Positions 32,849-40,323 of a DNA stretch of 64,000 nt are shown piece by piece. Each line of letters opens with the position of its first letter. Within the stretch, counting starts at the first letter, position 1. Made by a program: the position numbers and the translations under genes. The notes under the pieces were generated by a model. The model ran no database searches. It was not told where the DNA came from and saw only the letters and a list, made by a program, of their open reading frames with translations. The DNA is from Arthrobacter sp. APC 3897 (GTDB lineage Bacteria > Actinomycetota > Actinomycetes > Actinomycetales > Micrococcaceae): NCBI RefSeq assembly GCF_030407495.1, contig NZ_JASDDG010000013.1:1-64000 (forward strand). The letters run 5' to 3'.

Positions 32849-33212
32849 GGGTGCTCCTGTCGGGGGTCTCGGTGCTGCGTCCTTGAAGGTCGAGGAATTG
32901 GCCGACCGTGCTGCTGAAGCGCGCCCACAGTTGACGCTGATCCTGAAGTTCCCGCTGCCCGGCAGGGGTAAGGGAAAAGTATTTTCTCCCCGGACCGCCG
33001 TCCCCGGCCTGCCATGAAGCGGTCACCCAGCCTGCGGCCTCAAACCGGGTGAGCAGGGGGTACAGGGTGCCCCCCTTGACCGTGCCGAAGCCCTGCTCCT
33101 CCAAATCGGAGGCGATGGCGTAGCCGTACGTGGCACCGCCGTCGAGCGCCTTCAGCACGCACAGGCTGAGCGTTGCCCGCATCCAGTCGCTGGGCCAGGA
33201 AATGTTTTGCAC
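32835..33212 (-). CDS. PadR family transcriptional regulator
   Basis: A 125-residue winged-helix regulator. The PadR core WMRATLSLCVLKALDGGATYGYAI (about residues 10-33, described here in outline) leads into the recognition helix and the wing FGTVKGGTLYPLLTRFEAAGW. The C-terminal helix (ELQDQRQLWARFSSTVGQFL) is the dimerisation helix. It is transcribed divergently from paaA with about 150 bp between them. A large symmetric dyad immediately upstream of its start codon is the obvious candidate operator. It is unlikely to control paaA, which has its own PaaR-type box. Confidence 0.88.
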   Translation of the reverse strand: MQNISWPSDWMRATLSLCVLKALDGGATYGYAIASDLEEQGFGTVKGGTLYPLLTRFEAAGWVTASWQAGDGGPGRKYFSLTPAGQRELQDQRQLWARFSSTVGQFLDLQGRSTETPDRSTRGNP

Positions 33213-33214
33213 GG

Positions 33215-33252
33215 CTAGATACTCTCATGGACTAGTTTGGCTGTCTATCTAG
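33215..33252. promoter_or_regulatory. 38-bp dyad with three evenly spaced CTAG sites (PadR operator candidate)
   Basis: CTAGATA (33215-33221), a central palindromic ACTAGT (33231-33236) and TATCTAG (33246-33252) are separated by 9 nt on each side, giving a perfectly centred dyad. The three CTAG tetramers are exactly 17 bp apart. It starts 2 nt upstream of the padR start codon. Confidence 0.6.
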
Positions 33253-33261
33253 TGAGCAATC

Positions 33262-33306
33262 TTGACGTGAAGTGAATCACGCATATATCCTGACCGAACG
33301 GTCGGT
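33262..33306 (+). promoter_or_regulatory. paaA promoter with PaaR-type box
   Basis: TTGACG (33262-33267) and TATATC (33284-33289) with a 16-nt spacer form a good promoter. The box CCTGACCGAACGGTCGGT (33289-33306) overlaps the -10 edge and start site and has the perfect core ACCGAACGGT (12 of 14 defined positions). Confidence 0.65.
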
Positions 33307-33360
33307 AAATACCTTTGCGCTTTGCAGCCGGCTCCTTTATCGCACAGTGAGGTGACAGTT

Positions 33361-34365
33361 ATGTCGTTGCATACCGACGCTTCCCCCGGACTGCAGGCCG
33401 TTCCGGCCGAAGCAGAGAGTGTCCCCGATGGGGCACAGGCTCACTTTGAGCAGCTCCTGGCAGAAGATTCGCGGATTGAACCGCGCGACTGGATGCCGGA
33501 GGCTTACCGCAAGACGCTGGTCCGCCAGATTTCGCAGCATGCCCATTCCGAGATCATCGGCATGCAGCCCGAGGCAAACTGGATCACCCGGGCGCCCTCA
33601 CTCAAGCGCAAGTCCATCCTCATGGCCAAGGTCCAGGATGAGGCCGGTCACGGACTCTACCTCTACTCCGCCGCTGAGACGCTGGGCACGCCGCGCGAGA
33701 AAATGACCGAGGACCTGATTGCCGGCAAAGCCCGGTACTCCAGCATCTTCAACTACCCCACCCTCAGCTGGGCGGACATGGGCGCCATCGGCTGGCTGGT
33801 GGACGGCGCCGCCATCTGCAACCAGGTTCCCCTCTGCCGCGCGTCCTACGGGCCCTATGGGCGTGCGATGGTGCGCGTCTGCAAGGAAGAGTCCTTCCAC
33901 CAGCGGCAGGGATTCGAGATCCTGTTGGAGCTGGCGAACGGCACCGGGGCGCAGCGCGGGATGGCGCAGGATGCCATCAACCGCTGGTACGCCCCGTCGC
34001 TGATGATGTTCGGCCCGCCGGATGACGATTCGCCCAACTCCAAGCAGTCCATGGCCTGGAATATCAAGCGCTTCTCCAACGACGAACTGCGCTCCCGTTT
34101 TGTGGGGATGATCGTCGAGCAGGTCAAGGTCCTGGGACTGACCCTGCCGGATGACTCGATCCGCTTCAACGAGGACAAGCAGCAGTGGGAGCACGGTCCC
34201 CTGGACTGGAACGAGTTCAAGGAAGTCCTCGCCGGACGCGGGCCCTGCAATGCGCAGCGCCTGGCCCGCCGCCGCGAGGCACACGAAGACGGCGCCTGGG
34301 TGCGCGAAGCAGCAGCCGCGTATGCAGCAAAGCAGGCAGCGGCTCAGAAGACAGAGGTGGCTTAG
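33361..34365 (+). CDS. paaA: 1,2-phenylacetyl-CoA epoxidase, catalytic subunit PaaA
   Basis: Di-iron oxygenase subunit that epoxidises the ring of phenylacetyl-CoA with O2. The iron-ligand pattern is visible: glutamate in [10 protein letters not shown] and H in [13 protein letters not shown], and the later glutamate/histidine in [13 protein letters not shown]. At 334 residues it has family length. I start at 33361 ([10 protein letters not shown]), where GAGGTGA lies 6 nt upstream; an in-frame ATG at 33322 lies just downstream of the operator and is less likely. It is the first gene of paaABCDE and a hydratase gene. Confidence 0.96.
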   Translation: MSLHTDASPGLQAVPAEAESVPDGAQAHFEQLLAEDSRIEPRDWMPEAYRKTLVRQISQHAHSEIIGMQPEANWITRAPSLKRKSILMAKVQDEAGHGLYLYSAAETLGTPREKMTEDLIAGKARYSSIFNYPTLSWADMGAIGWLVDGAAICNQVPLCRASYGPYGRAMVRVCKEESFHQRQGFEILLELANGTGAQRGMAQDAINRWYAPSLMMFGPPDDDSPNSKQSMAWNIKRFSNDELRSRFVGMIVEQVKVLGLTLPDDSIRFNEDKQQWEHGPLDWNEFKEVLAGRGPCNAQRLARRREAHEDGAWVREAAAAYAAKQAAAQKTEVA

Positions 34366-34368
34366 ATC

Positions 34369-34746
34369 ATGGTTTCCGGTTCAACAACGGGCGACGACGG
34401 CTCCAAGCCGGCGGGCACGCAGACTTCCGCCGAGCCGGAGACCGCGGCCGGTGCCGCGGCACTGGGGTCGGCCTGGCCGCTCTGGGAAGTTTTTGTGCGT
34501 TCCTCCCGCGGCCTGTCCCACGTCCACGCCGGGTCGCTGCACGCACCCGACGCCCAGATGGCGGTCCGCAATGCCCGCGACCTCTACACCCGCCGCAACG
34601 AGGGTGTCTCGCTCTGGGTAGTGCCGGCGTCGGCCATTGTTGCCTCCGACCCTGACGCCAAGGGGCAGTTCTTCGAATCCCCGCAGGGCAAGGACTACCG
34701 GCACGCCACGTATTACACCAAGTCCGAAGGGGTGAAGCACCTGTGA
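34369..34746 (+). CDS. paaB: 1,2-phenylacetyl-CoA epoxidase subunit PaaB
   Basis: Small structural subunit of the multicomponent epoxidase, thought to bridge PaaAC units. The conserved core runs from WPLWEVFVRSSRGLSHVHAG through HAPDAQMAVRNARDLYTRR to the C-terminal tyrosine-rich end. The N-terminal 35 residues are Gly/Thr/Ala-rich and longer than in E. coli PaaB. It begins 3 nt after paaA and overlaps paaC by 4 nt. Confidence 0.94.
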   Translation: MVSGSTTGDDGSKPAGTQTSAEPETAAGAAALGSAWPLWEVFVRSSRGLSHVHAGSLHAPDAQMAVRNARDLYTRRNEGVSLWVVPASAIVASDPDAKGQFFESPQGKDYRHATYYTKSEGVKHL

Positions 34747-35567
34747 GCTCGGACAGCGCCACCCGCATCACGCCCGGCAACGCCCTGCGCCCGGAGGATA
34801 TTGTCGCCGCGGGCAACAAGGCTCCCGCCGACGTCGCCGAGTACGCCCTGCGCCTCGGCGACGACTCGCTGATCCTGGCCCAGCGGCTGGGCTGGTGGAT
34901 TTCCCGCGCGCCGGAACTGGAGGAGGACGTGGCCCTGGGCAACATCGCCCTGGACCTGCTGGGGCACGCCCGCTCCTTCCTCAGCTACGCCGGTTCCGCG
35001 TCCAGCCGGACCGAAGATGACCTGGCGTACTGGCGGCGTGAAGGCGAATTCCGGTCCGCGCACCTGTTTGAACAGCCCAACGGCGACTTTGGCCGGACGA
35101 TCGCCCGCCAGCTGGTGGTGTCCTTCTATCAGTACGAGCTGTACACCGCGCTGATGTCCTCCACTGATTCCACGCTGGCCGCGATTGCCGCCAAAGCCGT
35201 CAAGGAAGTGGATTACCACCGGGACCACAGCGCCCAGTGGGTGCTGCGCCTGGCCGGCGGCACCGAGGAATCCCGGCGCCGCATCACACGTGCGCTGGAA
35301 CTGACCTGGCCTTATGCCGGCGAGCTGTTTGAGGATGACGAGCTGGCCGTTTCCCTGGCTGCAGCGGGAGCGGCAGTGCTGCCGTCCTCCCTGCGGGAGA
35401 GGTTCGACGCCGGCGTCGGCGCCGTTCTGAGTGAAGCTGAGCTTGAGGTTCCGCAGGTTCCGGCCGCTCCCGGCGGCGGACGGCGCGGCAGGCACAGCGA
35501 GCACCTGGGGTATCTGCTGGCCGAGATGCAGGTCCTGGCCCGCGAGCATCCCGGCGCCAGCTGGTAA
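34743..35567 (+). CDS. paaC: 1,2-phenylacetyl-CoA epoxidase subunit PaaC
   Basis: Structural partner of PaaA with the same ferritin-like helical fold but without a functional di-iron centre. Diagnostic segments are AEYALRLGDDSLILAQRLG, NIALDLLGHARSFLSYAG and the VVSFYQYELYTALMSS helix. The 274-residue length is normal. The GTG start overlaps the paaB stop (GTGA), indicating coupled translation. Confidence 0.95.
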   Translation: MSSDSATRITPGNALRPEDIVAAGNKAPADVAEYALRLGDDSLILAQRLGWWISRAPELEEDVALGNIALDLLGHARSFLSYAGSASSRTEDDLAYWRREGEFRSAHLFEQPNGDFGRTIARQLVVSFYQYELYTALMSSTDSTLAAIAAKAVKEVDYHRDHSAQWVLRLAGGTEESRRRITRALELTWPYAGELFEDDELAVSLAAAGAAVLPSSLRERFDAGVGAVLSEAELEVPQVPAAPGGGRRGRHSEHLGYLLAEMQVLAREHPGASW

Positions 35568-35573
35568 GCGGTC

Positions 35574-36110
35574 ATGACCGAGACCGAGGATGCCGCTGCA
35601 GCCGGCGCCGAAACGCTCCGTCCTGCCGATCCGGCGGCCGCCCGTGCCTGGGATATCGCCGCCACGGTCTGCGACCCGGAGATTCCCGTGCTCACCATCG
35701 AGGACCTCGGTGTGCTGCGGGCGGTTGAACCAACCGGAGAAGGCGCGGTGGCAGTCACCATCACGCCCACCTACTCCGGCTGCCCGGCCATGGATGCCAT
35801 CCGCCAGGACGTGACGGCGGCTTTGAATGCTGCCGGTTACGAGCAGGTCCGGGTGGACCTGGTGCTCGCCCCGGCCTGGACCACTGACTGGATGAGTGAG
35901 GCAGGCAAAGCCAAGCTCAACGCCTACGGCATCGCCCCGCCCACGGGCAAAGCCTCGGCCGGGCCGGTTCGGCTCGGCCTGAGCGTGAAGTGCCCGCAGT
36001 GCTCCTCCCTCAACACCCGCGAAATGACCCGCTTCGGCTCCACCTCCTGCAAGGCGCTCTATGTCTGCCAGGACTGCCGCGAACCCTTCGACTACTTCAA
36101 GGTGCTCTAA
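35574..36110 (+). CDS. paaD: 1,2-phenylacetyl-CoA epoxidase subunit PaaD
   Basis: Assembly or maturation factor for the epoxidase, 178 residues. It has an N-terminal MIP18/DUF59 domain (DPEIPVLTIEDLGVLR and ITPTYSGCPAMDAI with the conserved cysteine) and a C-terminal zinc-ribbon-like part with four cysteines (CPQCSS and CQDC) ending in FDYFKVL. This two-part build is typical of PaaD and supports a role in iron-sulfur or di-iron centre assembly. Six nucleotides follow the paaC stop, and three precede paaE. Confidence 0.94.
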   Translation: MTETEDAAAAGAETLRPADPAAARAWDIAATVCDPEIPVLTIEDLGVLRAVEPTGEGAVAVTITPTYSGCPAMDAIRQDVTAALNAAGYEQVRVDLVLAPAWTTDWMSEAGKAKLNAYGIAPPTGKASAGPVRLGLSVKCPQCSSLNTREMTRFGSTSCKALYVCQDCREPFDYFKVL

Positions 36111-36113
36111 CCC

Positions 36114-37313
36114 ATGACTACATCCGTTCCCGCCGAGACGGCCCTCGAGCCGGGCGCAGCGTCTGCTGCCGCGTCATCGTCGGCCGTGCCGACCCGCCGC
36201 ACCTCGTTCCACCCCCTGACCGTCGCTGAAGTCCGGCGCCTGACCGAAGACGCCATTGAGGTCACCTTCGCGGTGCCCGAGGCTCTGGAAGGCTCCTTTG
36301 ACTATCTGCCCGGCCAGTACGTTGCCCTGCGCACCACGCTGGAGGGCCAGGAGATCCGCCGCAGCTACTCCATCTGTGCCGAGCCGCGGCCCGGTGAGAT
36401 TCGGGTTGCGATCAAGCGTGACCTGGGCGGGCTGTTCTCCAGCTGGGCCAACGAATTCCTGAAAGCCGGCGATGTGCTGGACGTCATGAGCCCCTCCGGC
36501 GGCTTCATCTCCAAGCATCCGATGAACGGGCTGAACCACCCCGAGGACATTGACCTCAGCAGCGAGGACGTCTTCGTGGCGGTGGCCGCCGGCTCCGGCA
36601 TTACTCCGGTAATCTCCATCGCCCGGACCGTGCTGGCAGCCTCGGAGACCGTGCGGTTTGACCTGGTCTACGCGAACAGGGCCGCCATGGACGTCATGTT
36701 CCTGGAAGAGCTGGCGGACCTGAAGGACCGGTACCCGGCCCGGTTCGCCCTGCACCACGTGCTCTCCCGTGAACAGCGCATCTCACCGCTGCTCACCGGC
36801 CGGATCGACGCCGAGAAACTGTCTGCCCTCATCGACTCCGTGCTGCCCACCCGCAACGTGGACGAGTGGTTCCTCTGCGGCCCCTTCGACCTGGTGCAGA
36901 TGTGCCGCGACACACTCGCGGACCGCGGGGTCGAGGCCGAGAAAATCCGCTTCGAGCTCTTCACCACCGGCCAGCCCAACCGTCCGGAGGGGCAGGCAGG
37001 CCGGCCGGTCGTCGCCGAGACCGGCGGCGAAACGTACGACATCACGTTCCGGCTGGACGGGCTGCAGGGCAAGGTGGCCAGCCCCACCCATGCCCGCGAA
37101 ACCATCCTCAACGCCGCGCTGCGCGTCCGTCCGGATGTTCCGTTCGCCTGCGCCGGCGGCGTCTGCGGCACCTGCCGGGCCAAGCTGGTCACCGGCACGG
37201 TGGAAATGGAAGAAAACTACGCCCTGGAACCGGACGAGCTGGAAAAGGGCTACATCCTCACCTGCCAGTCGCGGCCCACGAGCGCCGACGTCACCGTCGA
37301 CTACGACGCCTAG
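36114..37313 (+). CDS. paaE: 1,2-phenylacetyl-CoA epoxidase reductase subunit PaaE
   Basis: NADPH-dependent electron-transfer subunit, 399 residues. The N-terminal ferredoxin-reductase half has the flavin motif RRSYSICAEP (RxYS) and the nucleotide-binding AAGSGITPVISI. The C-terminal plant-type [2Fe-2S] domain has CAGGVCGTC plus the distant cysteine in YILTCQS. About 30 extra residues precede the reductase fold. It completes the canonical paaABCDE order. Confidence 0.95.
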   Translation: MTTSVPAETALEPGAASAAASSSAVPTRRTSFHPLTVAEVRRLTEDAIEVTFAVPEALEGSFDYLPGQYVALRTTLEGQEIRRSYSICAEPRPGEIRVAIKRDLGGLFSSWANEFLKAGDVLDVMSPSGGFISKHPMNGLNHPEDIDLSSEDVFVAVAAGSGITPVISIARTVLAASETVRFDLVYANRAAMDVMFLEELADLKDRYPARFALHHVLSREQRISPLLTGRIDAEKLSALIDSVLPTRNVDEWFLCGPFDLVQMCRDTLADRGVEAEKIRFELFTTGQPNRPEGQAGRPVVAETGGETYDITFRLDGLQGKVASPTHARETILNAALRVRPDVPFACAGGVCGTCRAKLVTGTVEMEENYALEPDELEKGYILTCQSRPTSADVTVDYDA

Positions 37314-37335
37314 TCCTGAAGGAACGGAGTACCCC

Positions 37336-38103
37336 TTGATTGAGCTGAGCGTCGACAACGGCATTGCCGAAATAGTCCTCAACGCACCGAAGAAACTCAA
37401 CTCCCTGGACGAGGCGGCGCTGGCCGAGCTCTCCAAGGCATACGACGACGCCGAAGCCGCCGGGGTGCGGGCACTGCTGCTGCGCGGGGAGGGCCGGGCC
37501 TTCTGCGCCGGACGTGACATTTCCGCCGTCGACCCCGCCAGCGATGACGCCTACGCCTATCTGGGGGAGCTGGTGACTCCGCTGCTGAAGAAGATGGCTG
37601 CCTTCCCTGCTCCGACGTTCGCCGCTGCGCAGGGTGCCTGCCTGGGTGTCGGACTCGGCCTGCTCGTGGCCACCGACGTTGTGTATGTGGCCGACAATGC
37701 CAAGATCGGCTCGCCGTTCGCCAATCTGGGAGCCACCCTGGATTCCGGCGGGCACTGGCTGTTCACCGAGCGGCTTGGTGCCCATCGGACGCTGGACCTC
37801 ATCTACACGGCGGACCTGATGAGCGGTGCCGAGGCTGTGGCCGCCGGTTTGTTCAGCCGTGCCTTCCCTGCCGATGAACTCCTCGACTCCACCCGGACCA
37901 TTGTGGAGCGTGTAGCGAGCGGCGCAACGGGAGCGTTCCGGGCCTCCAAGGAGCTGGTGGCGCAGATCCGGGACTCCCGGGTGGGACTGTGGACTGCCAT
38001 GGAGGCCGAGAACACCGCCCAGGGTGAGCTCTGCCGGACCAGGGACTATGCCGAGGGATTCTCCGCGTTCATCGACAAGCGCAAGCCCGTTTTCGAGGGG
38101 TAG
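37336..38103 (+). CDS. Enoyl-CoA hydratase/isomerase family protein (PaaB/PaaG-type candidate)
   Basis: Crotonase-family protein of 255 residues, last gene of the paaABCDE unit. Oxyanion-hole segments are GRAFCAGRDISAVD and AAQGACLGVGLGLLVATDV. The active-site loop reads SPFANLGATLDSGGHWLF, where an aspartate replaces the usual hydratase glutamate pair, as in the PaaG isomerase group. A likely role is isomerisation of the ring-1,2-epoxide to the oxepin. I infer a TTG start at 37336 (MIELSVDNG): GGAACGGAG lies 7 nt upstream and the protein then begins exactly at the first beta-strand of the fold. The gap to paaE is 22 nt. Confidence 0.87.
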   Translation: MIELSVDNGIAEIVLNAPKKLNSLDEAALAELSKAYDDAEAAGVRALLLRGEGRAFCAGRDISAVDPASDDAYAYLGELVTPLLKKMAAFPAPTFAAAQGACLGVGLGLLVATDVVYVADNAKIGSPFANLGATLDSGGHWLFTERLGAHRTLDLIYTADLMSGAEAVAAGLFSRAFPADELLDSTRTIVERVASGATGAFRASKELVAQIRDSRVGLWTAMEAENTAQGELCRTRDYAEGFSAFIDKRKPVFEG

Positions 38104-38128
38104 GCACGGCGCTGGGCCAGTTGTTCTG

Positions 38129-38228
38129 TCCTTCGTGCAGATAAGGGGATTACGCGGAATCTCTCGCGCAGATACCGGGCCCAAGAGGGTTCCAACCGCG
38201 AGTTTGGGCCCGGTATGTGCACGAAGGA
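38129..38228. repeat. Two sets of inverted repeats after the paa operon
   Basis: An 11-bp pair (TCCTTCGTGCA at 38129-38139 and its complement at 38218-38228) encloses a 13-bp perfect pair (ATACCGGGCCCAA at 38172-38184, complement at 38204-38216). The left arms are 32 nt apart while the right arms almost touch. The inner stem probably ends paa transcription; the purpose of the outer pair is not clear. Confidence 0.7.
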
Positions 38229-38357
38229 TCGGACCGGACTGTGCATCGGGCCGGCACCCCGGGAAACGTATTCGACAACCCGTAGAAATCCGGGGAGAAT
38301 GTCAGCAGCCGGGCCGAGTATCCGCTCACCCGGCCCGACGAGACTCCGGGAGGGAAT

Positions 38358-39020
38358 ATGAGCACGCGCACCGCACGCCTGGTGCGCGGCTGGGCCGCAG
38401 CTTTGTCGGCCACGGCCGTCGCTGCAGCCTCCCACGTCCTTGCCGGCGGCCTCATTCCGAATCCGTTCATTGTGCTGTTTGCCTTGGCTCTGTCCGCCAT
38501 GGTGTCTTGTGCCCTCGCCGGACGCGCCCTGTCACTGCCGCGAACCTCCGCCGCGGTGCTGGCCAGCCAAGGTATCTTCCATCTGCTTTTTTCCGTCGGC
38601 GGCGCGGGCACCGATTCCGGTGCCTCCAGTAATTCCGCTGCCGGTGCGAGCGCGGTTGGCCATGCAGGGCACGCCGGGCATCTGGAACCGGCAGCATTGG
38701 CCGCGCAGCTTGCGGACCCCGGAACGGCTGCCTCCGTAAGCGCGTCGGGTCATTCTTCGGCTGTGATGTGGCTCGGCCACCTGATCGCCGCCGCGGCAAC
38801 TGTACTGCTCATCCGCAAAGGGGAAGCAGCGCTGCTGCGGCTCAAGGCAACCATGCGCCTGTCCATCGCGGACATGCTGCCGCTGATCCTCCCGCTCCCG
38901 CTGGGACCGCGGATTCCCAAGCTTTCCACCCTGATCCCTGCTGAGCCGCTGCGGAACCTCGGTGTTCCACTGCTGGTGATGAGGCACCGGGGTCCGCCGG
39001 CCGCTGCTGTGTCCTTCTAG
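38358..39020 (+). CDS. Putative membrane protein of the copper/haem cluster
   Basis: A 220-residue hydrophobic protein with about five helices: two before residue 60, one at about 62-78, one around 132-153 and a last re-entrant-like region (MLPLILPLPLGPRIP). Between helices it has a Ser/Gly/Ala-rich external loop with histidines (GHAGHAGHLEP, SASGHSSAVMWLGH), which could bind copper. I do not recognise a named family. GGGAGG 5 nt before the ATG gives a good start. It precedes the broken copC by 70 nt and may have been co-transcribed with it. Confidence 0.65.
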   Translation: MSTRTARLVRGWAAALSATAVAAASHVLAGGLIPNPFIVLFALALSAMVSCALAGRALSLPRTSAAVLASQGIFHLLFSVGGAGTDSGASSNSAAGASAVGHAGHAGHLEPAALAAQLADPGTAASVSASGHSSAVMWLGHLIAAAATVLLIRKGEAALLRLKATMRLSIADMLPLILPLPLGPRIPKLSTLIPAEPLRNLGVPLLVMRHRGPPAAAVSF

Positions 39021-39090
39021 GCCCGCGCACCTCCGCGCCGAGCCTTACTCCCAGCAGCCGCCGGTAACGAAACCGGCGCAGAAAGCAGTC

Positions 39091-39616
39091 ATGCCCCCGC
39101 TCTCCTCAACACCCTTCTCGTCCCGGCTCAATTCGGCCCCAGGCTCCCGCAGTGCTGTGTCCCGCCGCCTGTTTGCTTTCCGTGCGTTCCTGCTGGGTGC
39201 GCTCCTGCTCGCAGGGTCCGGCGCAGCACTGACAGCCGCACCGGCAGCACTGGCCCATGATGAACTCGTTTCCTCCACTCCGGCGGACGGCGCCGTCCTG
39301 GCAGAAGCTCCGGCGGAACTCGAACTGGTCTTCAGCTCCGCACTCATGGACATCGGCAACAAAGTGATCGTTGCCGATGCAGCCGGAACCAACCTGGCCG
39401 AGTCCGAACCCGTGCTCAACCGCGAAACCCTGGTTCAGGCGCTGCCGGCGCTACGATGCTAAAGCTGAAGGTTCCGAGCCCGCAGCAACGGAGGAGTCCG
39501 CGGCAACACATGTGCCCTGGGCCCTTGGCGGCGCGGCCGTAGGGGCCATCGTTGCCCTTGCGGTTTGGGCTGCGGCAGCGCAGATGAAGAAGCGCCGCCG
39601 CGGAGCAGGCTCCTAG
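39091..39616 (+). pseudogene. copC-like copper resistance gene, internally deleted and frameshifted
   Basis: The first 118 residues are a normal CopC start: signal peptide ending near AALAHDE, with the mature N-terminal His that binds copper, then ELVFSSALMDIGNKVIV. After NRETLVQALPAL the frame ends in a stop at 39462. The expected rest of a CopC protein reappears in the +1 frame from about 39458 as a charged linker and a membrane anchor (WALGGAAVGAIVALAVW) followed by a basic tail to 39616. Roughly 35 residues, including the DGH-type strand and second copper site region, are missing. A deletion not divisible by three is the simplest explanation; a sequencing or assembly fault is possible. 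Confidence 0.8.
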
Positions 39617-39625
39617 CCGCTTCGC

Positions 39626-39661
39626 CGGACCGGGGTGCCGGGACGAAGGCACCCCGGTCCG
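39626..39661 (+). terminator. Rho-independent terminator after copC remnant
   Basis: CGGACCGGGGTGCC (39626-39639) pairs perfectly with 39648-39661 across an 8-base loop and is followed by TTT. It separates the copC remnant from the PCu(A)C gene, which therefore needs its own promoter. Confidence 0.85.
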
Positions 39662-39756
39662 TTTAGCGCAGCCGCAGGTTTTGCGCACCTTTAGCGACCC
39701 TTTCCACGCGGGCCCCTGAGCGCGCCCGCGCACTGAACCTTTTGGAGTACCCAAAA

Positions 39757-40323
39757 ATGAAGAAACTCACCTTCGCAGCCGCAGTCCTGGCTCTCTCCGC
39801 CGCCGGGCTCGCCGGCTGCGCCGCGGACACCTCCGCACCCGCCACTTCCGCTGACACTGCTGCCGAACAGGCCCAGCACCTCACCGTCAGCGGAGCGTGG
39901 GCCAAGGCCGCCGGCGCCGGGGGCATGACCGGAGCTTTTGGCGCGCTGGAAAACTCCGGCGACGAAGACATCACTGTGGTGGCCGCAGAGTCACCCGCCG
40001 CCGCAACGGTGGAGCTCCACGAGACGGCAGCGGGCCCCGACGGTGCCATGGCCATGCAGGAAATTGAAGGCGGCTTCATGGTTCCTGCAGGCGGGGAATA
40101 TGTCCTTGAACCCGGTGCAAGCCACTTCATGCTCATGGGCCTGAAAGCTGACCTGCCGGCAGGCGAAACGCTGGCCATCACACTGGAACTCGGCGACGGC
40201 AGCACCCTGGAGATGGAAGCCATGGCCAAGGACTTTGCCGGCGCCAACGAAAACTACGGGCCGGATGCTTCCCATGATGCAGACACCGGTCACGGCAGCG
40301 AAGAATCTTCCACGGATCACTGA
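39757..40323 (+). CDS. Periplasmic-type copper chaperone PCu(A)C lipoprotein
   Basis: A 188-residue exported copper(I) chaperone. The signal ends in the lipobox LAGC, so the protein should be membrane-anchored. The copper motif H(M)x10Mx21HxM is recognisable: VELHETAAGPDGAMAMQ, then ASHFMLMGL (about residues 90-130). A His/Asp-rich tail (HDADTGHGSEE) may add metal affinity. PCu(A)C proteins deliver copper to cytochrome oxidase or other extracytoplasmic enzymes. The ATG at 39757 has GGAG 9 nt upstream. Its stop codon overlaps the DyP gene start, so the two products are likely to work together. Confidence 0.9.
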   Translation: MKKLTFAAAVLALSAAGLAGCAADTSAPATSADTAAEQAQHLTVSGAWAKAAGAGGMTGAFGALENSGDEDITVVAAESPAAATVELHETAAGPDGAMAMQEIEGGFMVPAGGEYVLEPGASHFMLMGLKADLPAGETLAITLELGDGSTLEMEAMAKDFAGANENYGPDASHDADTGHGSEESSTDH

